Source: Caenorhabditis elegans (lineage: Eukaryota > Nematoda > Chromadorea > Rhabditida > Rhabditidae). Taken from it: a stretch of 64,000 bases of DNA. This document shows, piece by piece, positions 33,001-45,000 of this stretch. A model generated the notes under the pieces. That model was not told where the DNA came from. It did not search any database and worked only from the letters and a program-made list of their open reading frames with translations. Location: contig NC_003279.8 of the NCBI RefSeq assembly GCF_000002985.6, forward strand, positions 2,356,001 to 2,420,000, read 5' to 3'. Position 1 is the first letter of the stretch; every line of letters starts with the position of its first letter. Both the position numbers and the translations under genes were made by a program.

Positions 33001-36000
33001 ATTTACCGAAAATCAAAATTTCCGGCACATCGGCAATTTACCAAAAATAAATAATTCAGGCAAATCGGCAAAATGCCGGAATTTGACATTTCTGGCAAAT
33101 CGGCAAATTGCCGGAATTGAAAATTTCCGACAAATTGGCAAATCGGCAATTCGCCGAAAATAAAAGTTTCCAGCAAATTGGAAATTTGCCGAAAATCAAC
33201 ATTTCCGGAAAGTCGGATATTTATTGAAAATCAAAATTTCCGACAAACCGGCAAATTTGCCGAAAATCAAATTTTACGGCAAATCAGTAGGCCGGTAAAT
33301 TTCCGAAAATTAAAGTTTCCGACAAATTCGCAATTTGCCAAAAATCAAAATTTCCGGCAAATTGGCAATTTTCCAAAAATAAAAGCTTTCGGCAAATCGG
33401 CAAATTGCCGGAATTGAAATTTTCCGACAAATCAGCAAACGGGCAATTTGCCGAAAATCAAAATTTCCTGCCAAATCGCTAAATCGGCAAAAATCAAAAT
33501 TTCCGGCAAATCGATGAATTGCCGGAATTGAAAATTTCCGGCAGATCGTCAATTTGCCGGAATTGGAAAGTTCCTGAAGATCGGTGAATTGCCGGAATTG
33601 AAAATTTCCGGCAAACCGGCAAATTACCAAATTGCCGGATTAGAAAATATCCGGCAAATCGGCAACTTGCCAGAACGGAAATTTCCGGAAAATTAAAATT
33701 CGCCGAAAATCAAAATTTACGGCAAATCGGCAAACCGGCAATTTGTCAAAAATCAAAATTTCCGGCAGATCGTCAATTTGCCGGAATTGTAAAGTTCCTG
33801 CAAATCTGCAATTTGCCAAATTTTTCGGCAAAAATCGCCGCAGGGTTGCAAAATTACGCTCCGCCTTCCCACTAAAACCTACCGCATCCTGAATAGCAGC
33901 CGCCTGTGCCGATGTTGTCGCCGCTTCGCGAATCGTGTGCAGCGCATTCATAGTTTTCGCTGAAAATCGAGTGAATTTAAAATTGTAAAAAAAAACAACT
34001 TTTAACTTAGCACGGCCTCCTGGACACCTCACGAACTCCAGAAATCGCGGGAATTCGATTCACGAGGGGATAGCAGTTTTTGGCTATTTTTGGCGCCCAT
34101 AGAAATTATTTTTTTAATTTTTTGATTAATAACATTGTTGAGAAGCATCATCCGAGTTGGAAATGTGTAAAATTATGAAATTTGACCGAAAACTGAAGGT
34201 TTTACTGAAGGCTTTCTATAAAATGTATCAGAACCGTCAGTTTTTCGATTTCAGAGTCGTAAAATATGCCATTTTGTAGAGAAAAAAGTCTGTTTCACAA
34301 AAATCCATGTTTGAAATTCTAATTCTTCAATTTTTAATATAAATATTCAAAAAATCAACAATTTTACGGTAAAATCTTTTTTTTCGATTTTTCAGTTTTT
34401 ATGTTTGAAAATTTAAAATTGTTTTTATTAAAAACTGAAAAATCTTTAAAAAAAAGATTTTAACGTAATATTGTTGATTTTTTGAATAATTATATATTAA
34501 AAATTAAAGAATTAGAACTTCAAACATGGATTTCTGTGAAACAGACTTTTCTCTCTACAAAATGACATATTTTACGACTCTGAAATCGAAAAACTGACGA
34601 TCCTGATACATTTTAAAGAAAGCCTTCTGTAAAACCTTCAGTGTTCGTTCAAATTTCATAATTTTACACATTTTCAATTCGGATAATGTTTCTCAAGAAT
34701 ATTATAAATCAAAAAATAAAAAAAATAATTTGTATAAAAGCCAAAAACAGCCAAAAACTGCTGTCCCCGCGCAAATCAAATTCCCGCGAATTCTGGAGTT
34801 CGTGAGGTGTCGCGCTCCAATAATTAATTAAATTATGAACGCTAGAGGAGGCCGTGAACTTCTTTTTTTGTATTTTTACAAACCATCAAGCTGTCCTCCT
34901 CCATGATGAATAAGGTCAGTCGGCGGCTCCAGGGGCTCTTCACGTTTCGGGCTCTGAGCTCGAGCTGCTGGTGGTGCTGGTGGTGGTGTAGAAGCTGTGG
35001 CTCGAGCCGGAGCCGGAACCAGTGGAGGTGGTGGAGCTGTGGCTTTTGGCTGGGACGGACGGATGACGTCAGAAGAGTGGGATATCGAGTTAGAGCGGTG
35101 ATGGTGGTGGTGAGAGGTAGGAGTTTCCGATGAGTAGCGTGAACTTGAACTTTTTGGCGGCTGCAAAAAAAAATGTAGATCATGATTTTTTGGAGAAATT
35201 GGACTGCTTTTCTTCGAAAATTAGAGTTCATTTCGGTTTGATCTTCGAAAAATGCGGGAGGAGAGAGACGCAGAGTTTTCAACTGATTTCGCATGGTTAA
35301 GAGCGTGCTGACGTCACATTTTCTTGGCGGAAAAATTCCCGCATTTTTTGTAGATCAAACCGCAGTTAGGCAGGCACGGTTCCAGGGCCTGCCTGAAACC
35401 TGCCTGCCTCAAGCCGACTTTTCGCCTCTTTTCTGTATTTTGACACGAGCTTTCAATTTTCAAATTTTCCAATTTTTATCATTTTGCTGAAAAATTCGCG
35501 TATTGAGGCGATAGGCAGGCAGGCAGGCGTTTTGTCGCCTACACTATTTCCGGGTAATGCCTGGACTCCGAGTTTCATGGGTTTTTTTCCGCAAAATTTC
35601 ACGATTTTAGCTTTAAAATTACGGTAACCGCGGTCTCGGCACGACAATTTTTTCGTAACATGCAAATCTATGTGCGCCTTTAAAGAGAGTACTGTAATTG
35701 CAAAAATTTTCAGTTTCTGCGGAATTTTTATCGATTTTTCTTCGATAAAACAATGAAAAATACATAAATTTTGCATGAAAACTCCGCAGAAACTAAAACG
35801 TTTAAAATTACAGTACTCTTTAAAGGCGCACATTCAACAAAAACTTGTCGTTTCGAGACCGCGGGTACTGTAGTTTTTGCGCAAAAATTGTACAAATTCA
35901 TTTTTTTAATGAATAAATATTTTTTTGTATCGAAAAATTTTAAAAATAATTTAATTTTTTAAATTTCGGCAACTTGCCGATATGCCGAAAATTGAAAATT

Positions 36001-39000
36001 CCGCCAATTTGCCGGTTTACCGATTTGCCAAAAATGTACAGTTCGGGCAATATGCCGGTTACCCGGAAATTTACAATTCCGGCAATTTGCCGGTTTACCA
36101 GTTTGCCTCAAATTTCAAATTCCGGCAATTTGCCGGTATACCGATTTGCCGGAAAATTTTCAATTCCGGCAATTTTCCGATTTGCCAGAAATTTTGATTT
36201 TTGGCAATTTGCCGGTTTGTCGATTTGCCGGAATGTTTCAATTCCGGCAATTTACCGGTTTGTCGGAAATTTTCAACTCCGGCAATTTACCAATTTGCCG
36301 GAAAATTCAAACTCCGAAAATTTGCCGGTTTGTCAAATTAATTTAATTTGCCGGTTTGCCGATTTAAAAACTGAAAAATTCCGCGGAAAATCGATAAATT
36401 GGCGGAAATTTCTGCGATTTTGGGCAAAAATCTTAGGCTTTTTGAGCAAAAAAAACCAGAAAAAAGCTCACTTTCGGCGTCTTAACCTTCTTTTCTTCAT
36501 AGATTTTATTCTTTTTCTTCTCCTTTTCCTTCTCCCGATCCTTTCCTGAACTTGACGATGCACCATGATGATGAGATGAAGCCGGCGTGGCATCTTGCTG
36601 CTCGCGGAGCAGCTTCTCCTTCTTAGGCTTCTTGGCCGGCGGCGTGTAGTCCGTATCAGGCTCATTCCATTTCGGCGATTGATGAGACGAAGCGGCGGCT
36701 TGCTCAGTCTGAAAATTTCCGGTTATTTTTTTGGAATTTTTAAATTAAAAGAAAATCCTAGAAAATTCACTTTTTTTTTAGCATTTTGAGCCAAAAAACG
36801 GAAAAATCGAAATTTTTCGGTTTTTTTTTTGGAATTTCGGATAAATTTCACTGTTTTGAGCATTTTTTTTGGGCCAAATGATAGACAAATTTCCGTTTTT
36901 TTTTTTTGGAATTTTTCAGAAATTACACTTTTTTTTTTGGTCAAAAAATGAAAAAATCTAAAAATTTTCCGATTTTATTTTCTGGAATTTTTCAGAATCG
37001 TCACTTTTTTGAGCATCTTTTTTGGGCTAAAAAATGGAAAAATCGGAACTTTTTCACTTTTTTTGGAATTTTTCAGAATTTTCAATTTTTTAAAACCATT
37101 TTTGGGGCAAAAAAATGAAGAAAAAATTTGGAAAAATTTTCACTTGTTGAGCATTTTTTAGGGCCAAAAAATGGAAAACCCGAAATTTTTCGATTTTTCA
37201 GTACAAACCTGCGCCTTCCACATAAGTCTAGTAGTCCGACCAAAAAATACGTCATCCTCACCGCCGGCGCCACCCGGCGGATCTGGATGACCTAGAGCAC
37301 CGGGACCGTGGTGACTCGGAGAAGCGGATGATTTTTTGGAAGAAGAAATTTCCATGGTTTTCGCCAAAAAATCAAAAAATTGGAGGCGCTGCGACGAGGA
37401 AATACTGGGAGAAACGGGGGGGGGGGGGGGGGTGTCTGGGCGATCAATATTTCTGCCGCCGGATGATGGGGGGTGTCTCTAGCCGCTCTCTAATTTCTGT
37501 ACACTCTCTCGCGCGCACTCTCCGTGTCTCCGGGGGTCTCTATGGTTTGCGTGTTATTTTTTCACACACACACACACACACTCTGGGGTCTCCGTGAGAG
37601 TAGATTTTGCAAAAAGCAGCGGCATTGCACGGAAAAAGAGGCGGAGCGTAATTTGGCACGGTTTTTTCCTACTTTTTTTTCGCTTTTCTGCTGTCTTAAA
37701 ATTACTTTTATTTTTTTAGTGGGCACAATTGAAAAAACGCACGCTCAAGAATTGAGATTTTTTCGATTTTAATGGAAAAACGGTAATGTGTCGATTTACG
37801 CAGATGCCGTGTATTCCTCGAGGAAGATATTTTTGAATTTAACATTCAAATCTTCAATCTATGCATTATTTATAATATGTTTTGCGTTTAAAAAAAACGA
37901 CGAAATATCTCGTAGCGAAAACTACAGTAATACTTTAAATTACTACTGTAGCGCTCTTGTGTCGATTTACGGGCTCTCGATTATTGAAATTAAATTGATT
38001 TATCAATAGAACATTGAAAGTAATTTGAAAATCCCGTAAATCGACACAAGAGCGCTACAGTATTCATTTAAAGAATTACCGTAGTTTTCGCTATGAGATA
38101 TTTTGCAGAGATCTCGGAATTTTTCCGGTGGTTAGTCTTCGGGGACAAGGGTGTCGGTATTTCGATTTTTTCAGAAAATCGAAAAACTAACATTTTTCGA
38201 TTTTTCGCTTTTGAAAAATTGAAACACTTTCGTTTTTCGTTTTTATTTTTTCGATTTTTCGAAAATTAGCCTAATTATTTGGCCATTATTGTTATTTTTA
38301 GAAGGCATTTTGATGTTTTTCTTAACAATATAAACAAAATTAGATTTAAAAAATCATATTTTACGGTTAATTTTCTGAATATTTTTTTTGTTTCGATTTT
38401 TCGATTTTTTCCGAAAAGCATCGAAAAATCGAAAAATGACACCCTTGTTCGGGGGGGGGGGAGTACACGACAAGGGGTAAAAGCAGAACAAAGGTGGTGG
38501 ATGCATTCAGTGTAGAGAAGCAACAAAAAAACCTACTATTCATTAAAAAATTTAAAAAATAAAAAAACTGTGGCAATTACCGGTAACACACTAGGGCTGT
38601 GCGGCTGATGACTCGGCTGATGGAGAACATCAAGTTTTTCAACGTGTTAGCACTGATCAATTAAAGAATATTTGTATTTGCAGTATTGGCTGAGTCATGA
38701 GCTTCTTATTCTAGAAAAGTTTTTTTTAAGTGCACACACCTTGACAAAACAGTCGGCTTTTTGAATCAGCCGAGTAACTCGGCTGTCGGCTGTCGGCTGA
38801 TTGGAAAAACGAGTTTTTCTGGAAGGGGTGTGCACTTTTTTAAAAACTTTTTTCTAGAATTAGAAACTCAAGACTCAGCCGATATGGCAAATACAAGTAT
38901 TCCCTAATTGATCATTGCTAATACGTTGAAAAACGTTGATTTGCTCCATCAGCCGAGTCATCAGCCGCACAGCCCTATAACACACACACGATTTGGATTT

Positions 39001-42000
39001 CAGCGATAAAATTTGAACTAACTATAAGAAAAACAAGATTAAACCAGAAAAAAACATGCTTGTGGAAGGAAAAAAAAACTGAAAGACAGTGTGCAAAATA
39101 GAAGAGAGGAGAGGAAAAGGAACAAAAAAAACATGCACACACACGCACAGAAGGAGCACAAAATTCTGAGATCTCTGCGTATTGTACAACATATTTGACG
39201 CGCAAAATATCTCGTAGCGGTTTTTTTTAATATTGACAATGATATTTTCTAATTTTTTGCTTATTTTTAATGTTCTATCTATCGATAAATAAATTATTTT
39301 AATTTTGTTTTTCGAAAATCGAGCCTGTAAATCGTCCTACAGTAGTCATTTAAAGAGTTACTGTAGTTTTCGCTACGAGACCCTATTTTGCGCGTCAAAT
39401 ATGTTGTGCAATTCGCACTCTAACATTTGAAATAAAACTAATGTTTTCTAAAAATGAGAAAAATTGGTAAAATATTAGCCTAGTTTTCGAAAAAACAAGA
39501 AAAGTTATGATTTTTCTGAAAAATCCCGGTTTTCCAATATTTCAAGAGCAAAAAAATTCGATTAAGAAATTGAATTTTTCTGTTAATTTTCTGAAAAAAT
39601 TTTTTTTTGTTTTTTTCCGGAAAATTAAAAATTGAAAATTTTAGTTTTTTGGAAAATGTTTTCTGAAAACTGAAAATTATCGTTTTAAATTTTTTTAAAA
39701 TATAAACAATTTAAATGTTTTCTGAAAAATGAAACATTTTCGTTTTGTTTTCCAATTTTCTCTGAAAAAATCGAAAATTTCAGATTAAAACATTTTTTTC
39801 TAAAAAAAAATTGAAAACTTTCCTTATTTTTCCCGAACAAATCGTTAAACAATTTCGTCTTTAAAATATACTGTCATTTTGAATTTTCCGGAAGTTTCAT
39901 AGATTTTTATGCTCATTTTAATCGATAAATAAATGATTTTAATTGATTTCGAAAATAATCGGGATCCTGTAAATCGACACAACAGTAGTCATTTAAAGGA
40001 TTACTGTAGTTAGATATATTTTGCGCGTCAAATATGCTGCTCGATACGCATTCTCTCAATACAGACACAGAGTCAGCATTCAACATTTAGAACGAAGAGC
40101 CACCTTTTGTAATTTATCCGGATGAACACTGCTCTCGCGTTGGCTTTTTCGCTTTTTCAAGCCCATATCTCGTCCGTCGCTGATCTCTGATCCTTCACGT
40201 GAGCTCTTCACTTCCTGCCGTCTTCGTTGGTCTTCGTAGTACTTTATAAGCTGAAAAAAGCCGGCTTGTTTAAGCTTGAAAACCGGTGGCCTGACTGAAG
40301 CCTACTTTTGTGTGATCGATAGTTGTGAGCCAGAATTTCACATGGCTTGAAGTCCAGGAGACTGCGGATTCGGTGGTTTTTAGCTCAGTTGTGTGGCTGA
40401 TTGCGTTGATGTCTGGAAAAATGGCTTTGTTGGAAAGGAAATTTTATACTTTTATTTTAAAACTCAGTTTTTGAACATTTTTTTCTTAATTTTTTAATAA
40501 AATTTTGAAATTTTTACTTTGCTCTACTTGAAAAGTTGAACTGAAAACTCCAAATCTGATTTTTTAAATGTGTTGGTTTATCGATTTTTCACAAAAATCT
40601 AAAAAAAAAAATCGACTTTTCGAAAAAATTGCATAATCCTAATGTTTTTTTTTTCAATAAAAATGAACAAATTTTGGTGAAAAATTGAACTTTCTGTAAA
40701 TTTTCTAAACATTTTTTTTTGATAGTTCGTTTTTTTTAAAGAGAAACCGAAAAAAAAATTTCCCGGGAAAATAGCTTTAAATTTTGGAGGCGAATTATAT
40801 GATTTTTTAATTTTTTTAACATTAAAAAATTTTATTCAAAAAAAAAATTGAATTTTTCGTTAATTATAAACTTTTCGTTAATTATAACATATTTTCGTTT
40901 TTCCGGAAAATCCAAATTTTTGTGGCTTTTTTTTTGGAGAAATTAGCTCAAAATTTTGGATTTTCCCCTATTTTTAGAAGAAAATTATATATATGTTTTC
41001 TCGTTTTTTTTCTAATAAAAATTAACAAAATTGAATTTTGTGTCAATTTTCTGCACATTTTTTTACTTTCTTGTGTAAAAAAAATTTATTTTTCTTTGAA
41101 AAATAGCTCTAAATTTCGGTTTTCCCCTATTTCTAGAAGAAAAGTATATATTTTTAATGAATTTTCAAACAAAAATGAACAAAATTAAATAGCAAAATTT
41201 CGTGAAAAACTGAATTTTTTGTTATTCGTTTTTTCGTTTTTTTTTCAAAAAAATTGAAAAAAAAATCTATTTTTTCCCGGAAAAATAGCTTAAAATTTTG
41301 GATTTTTCCCTCATTTTGGAGAAGAATTATATGTTTTCTAATGTTTTTTTTCAAAAAAAATTAACAAAATTGTATTAAAAAAAAATTTTTTTTTGTTAAC
41401 TAATTTTTTGGTTTTTCTGAAAATTGTAAAATCGAAAATTTTTTTTTGGAGTAGCGTCGATTTTTTGTTTTCTGGAGTAGCGTCGAGTTTTTTTTTAGGA
41501 AACTTTATTTTTAAAAATTGAATTTTTATTCATTTTATGAAGTTTTTTTCGCCGATTTTTCGATTTTCTCTGTTTTTTCTTCAATTTTTCACTGAAATTC
41601 CTCCGCATTTCTCAATTTTCCATTTCCAAACATACCACTTGTTGAGCGGAATGTAATCTCCTTTTTATTGGTTCCAAGCCTGCAAAAAATCCATTTTTTC
41701 ACTGAAAATTCCCATAAAAAATCCCTACTCTTTCGTCGTAACAATTCGAGTGCCGTGCTTCAAGTCCTGGAGCAGCTCAGTATTAATTCGGAGCATCAGC
41801 GCGGCGTCAAACGCGAAATTGTTGATGAAAATGACGGTAGCCTCCTCACAAATTAGTTGTTTGAATTTCGGATTCAAAAAATCGCCTTGAATATGCTCGA
41901 ATTTTCCGTGATTTTTTCCAAAATGGCTCATAAATCTGGAAAAAAACTGACTTTTTTCTGGATTTTGACAGTTTTTTTTTGTGAAAAATTGGAAAATTCA

Positions 42001-45000
42001 GCGTTTTTTTCAACAAATTGACACTGAAAACTTGAAAAATGCTAAATTTTGGCCAAAAAATGGCTTCCAAAATCAATTTTTGAATAAAAATTGTTGCAAA
42101 TATTCTTTAAAAAGCGGTTAAAAAACTTTGTAAATCTGGAAAACACTTATTTTTGCTAAATTTTAACAGTTTTCGCAATAAATTAGGCATTTTTCCGGTG
42201 TTTTGACGGAAATTTCAAACCTTTTTCGAGTTTTTCAAACAATTTTAACACAAATATTGGAATTACCAGTTAATTTTCCGGTTTTAGGCAAAATAATTAA
42301 TTAATTAATTAAATAACGTTTCAGAGAACGTAAAAAACTGAATTTTTTACTCAAAAATCGATTTTGGAAGCCATTTTTTTTGTCAAAAATTAGCATTTTT
42401 CCTTTATTATATAAAAAAGGGCTAGTTTTTAACAAAATATTGGCTTCCAAAATCGATTTTTGAGTAAAAATTCAATTTTATACGCTCTCTGAAACGTTAT
42501 TTTTCCAAGTCTTTTATTTTTTCGGTTAAAATCAAAAAATTACATGGTAATTTCAATTTTTTCAGTGTCAAATTGTTGTAAAAATTTTAAAAAGCGGTTA
42601 AAAACTTCGTAAATCTGGAAAAACCTATTTTTGCTAAATTTTTTCGCAGGTTTCGCAATAAATTAGGCTTTTTTTGTGTTTTGGCGGGAATTTAAAACTT
42701 TTTTCGAGTTTTTTAAACAATTTTAACACAAAAATTGAAATTACCAGTTAATTTGCTGATTTTGAGCGAAATAATTAATTAATTAAATAAATAACGTTTC
42801 AGAGATCGTATAAAACCGAATTTTACTCAAAAATCGGTTTTTGAAGTCATTTTTTGTCAAAAATTAGCATTTTTTATGAAATAGAGGGGATTTCTCTTTT
42901 ATTTTATGAAAAAATGCTCAATTTTGGCCAAAAATGGCTTCCAAAATCGATTTTTGAGTAAAAAGTCAGTTTTCTACGTTCTCTGAAACGTTATTACTTC
43001 AACTACTAAATTATTTCGCTTAAAATCAGAAAATTACCAGGTAAATTCAATTTTAATGTCAAAATTGTTGAAAAAACACGAAAAATTTAAAAATTCTGCC
43101 AAAACACCGAAAAAACCCGATTTTTCCAATTTTTCAGTATCAAATTGCTTTTTTTCGCAAAAAAAAGGGCATATTTCATACTTTTTAAAATAACCGGCAA
43201 GATCTTGTGCAAAATTCGAAGGAACTTGCGAAAGCTCAATTCCAACGGATTTTTTGCATTTCGCGTAGGCAGCCGTCAGGCATACGAGCTGACCGATTCC
43301 ACTGCCTAAATCAACGAAAACGTCCTGTGGTCCAATGTTGAGCTCATCGATTATGCTGATCAATTGTTCGGGATTTGTTTCTCCATAAGTCTGAAAATTA
43401 ATGGGATTTTTGACATTTTTCATCGTTTTCAGGCCGATTTTTGATTAAAAATAGGGATTTTCAGGATAATTTATAGGGAAAATTAATTTATTTAATCAAA
43501 AAATAAATGAATTGGATTTTCTATGTTTTTTTGGCATTTTTTGACATTTTTCATCGTTTTCAGGCCGATTTTTGATTAAAAATAGGGATTTTCAGGATAA
43601 TTTATAGGGAAAATTAGTTTTTTTTAATCAAAAAATAAATAAATTGGATTTTATAGGTTTTTTTGGCGTTTTTTGACATTTTTCATCGTTTTCAGGCCGA
43701 TTTTTGGTTAAAAACAGGGTTTTTCTGGGTAATTTATAGGGAAAATTAATTTATTTAATCAAAAATAAATAAATTGGATTTTCTATGTTTTTTTGGCATT
43801 TTTTGACATTTTTCATCGTTTTCAGGCCGATTTTTGATTAAAAATAGGGATTTTCAGGATAATTTATAGGGAAAATTAGTTTTTTTTAATCAAAAAATAA
43901 ATAAATTGGATTTTATAGGTTTTTTTGGCGTTTTTTGACATTTTTCATCGTTTTCAGGCCAATTTTTCATTAAAAACAGGGATTTTCTGGGTAATTTATA
44001 ATCAAAAAAATCGTTTTTCTTGATTTTTTCGCCAAAAAAAGCTCAAATAAATGTTAAAATATCGATTTTTAGGCTAATTTTAGAAGGAAAAGCGTCTGAA
44101 AATGTGAAAAAATAGATTGATTCGGCACTTTTCAATTTTTTTCTGCAAAATTGAAATATTTATATAATTTTTTAAGGTGAAGTGAGATTTTTCTGTCTTT
44201 TTGGGCGAAAAAATCTTTGAAAAGACGATTTTCCGCGAAATTTCTGGCTTTTTTCGATAAAAATATGGATTTTCCATGATTTTTTGAGTCAAAATCTCGA
44301 AATTAATCGCGTTTAGGCCGATTTTATGCAGAATTATGGGATTTTTTCGATAAAAATATGGATTTTCGGGCTGATTTTTGAGTAATAATCCCGAAACTAA
44401 TCGTTTTCAAGCCGATTTTTAGCGAAATTATTGACTTTTTTTCGATAAAAATAGGATTTTTGATGAATTTTTAAGTTAAAATGCCTAAATTATTTGGCTT
44501 TTAGAAAATATAAATTTTCAGGCTTATTTCTAAGGAAAAACCGATTTTTGAATAAAAATCCCGAAACTATCAGCTTTTTTCCATAAAATATGAATTTTCC
44601 AGGAAAACGCCTCACCTCGGACGTGAAACTTTTGTAATGTTGATTGAGATCTGCTGGCCGTGGAACTGCACACTCGTAGGCGTACGTTGTGATGGCTTTT
44701 GCCACTTCTGCCGAGCAATTTGGCTCTCCCCACTCTTTCAGCGTATCTGTGTTGTACGACCCGCTCCACTGAAATTAAATAGTTAATTAATTAATTTTTG
44801 CAAATTTTGCGGATTTTGGTTTAAAAAAATCCAAGAAAAGGAAGAAAAAACACGAATTTTTCATTTTTATTCGATTTTTTCCGCCTTTTTTGGATTTTAT
44901 AAACGCCAAAAAAAAGCTATTTTTTCCGGTTTTTTTGGATTTTTAAACGCCAAAAAAAAGTTATTTTTTCCGCCTTTTTTGGATTTTATAAACGCCAAAA

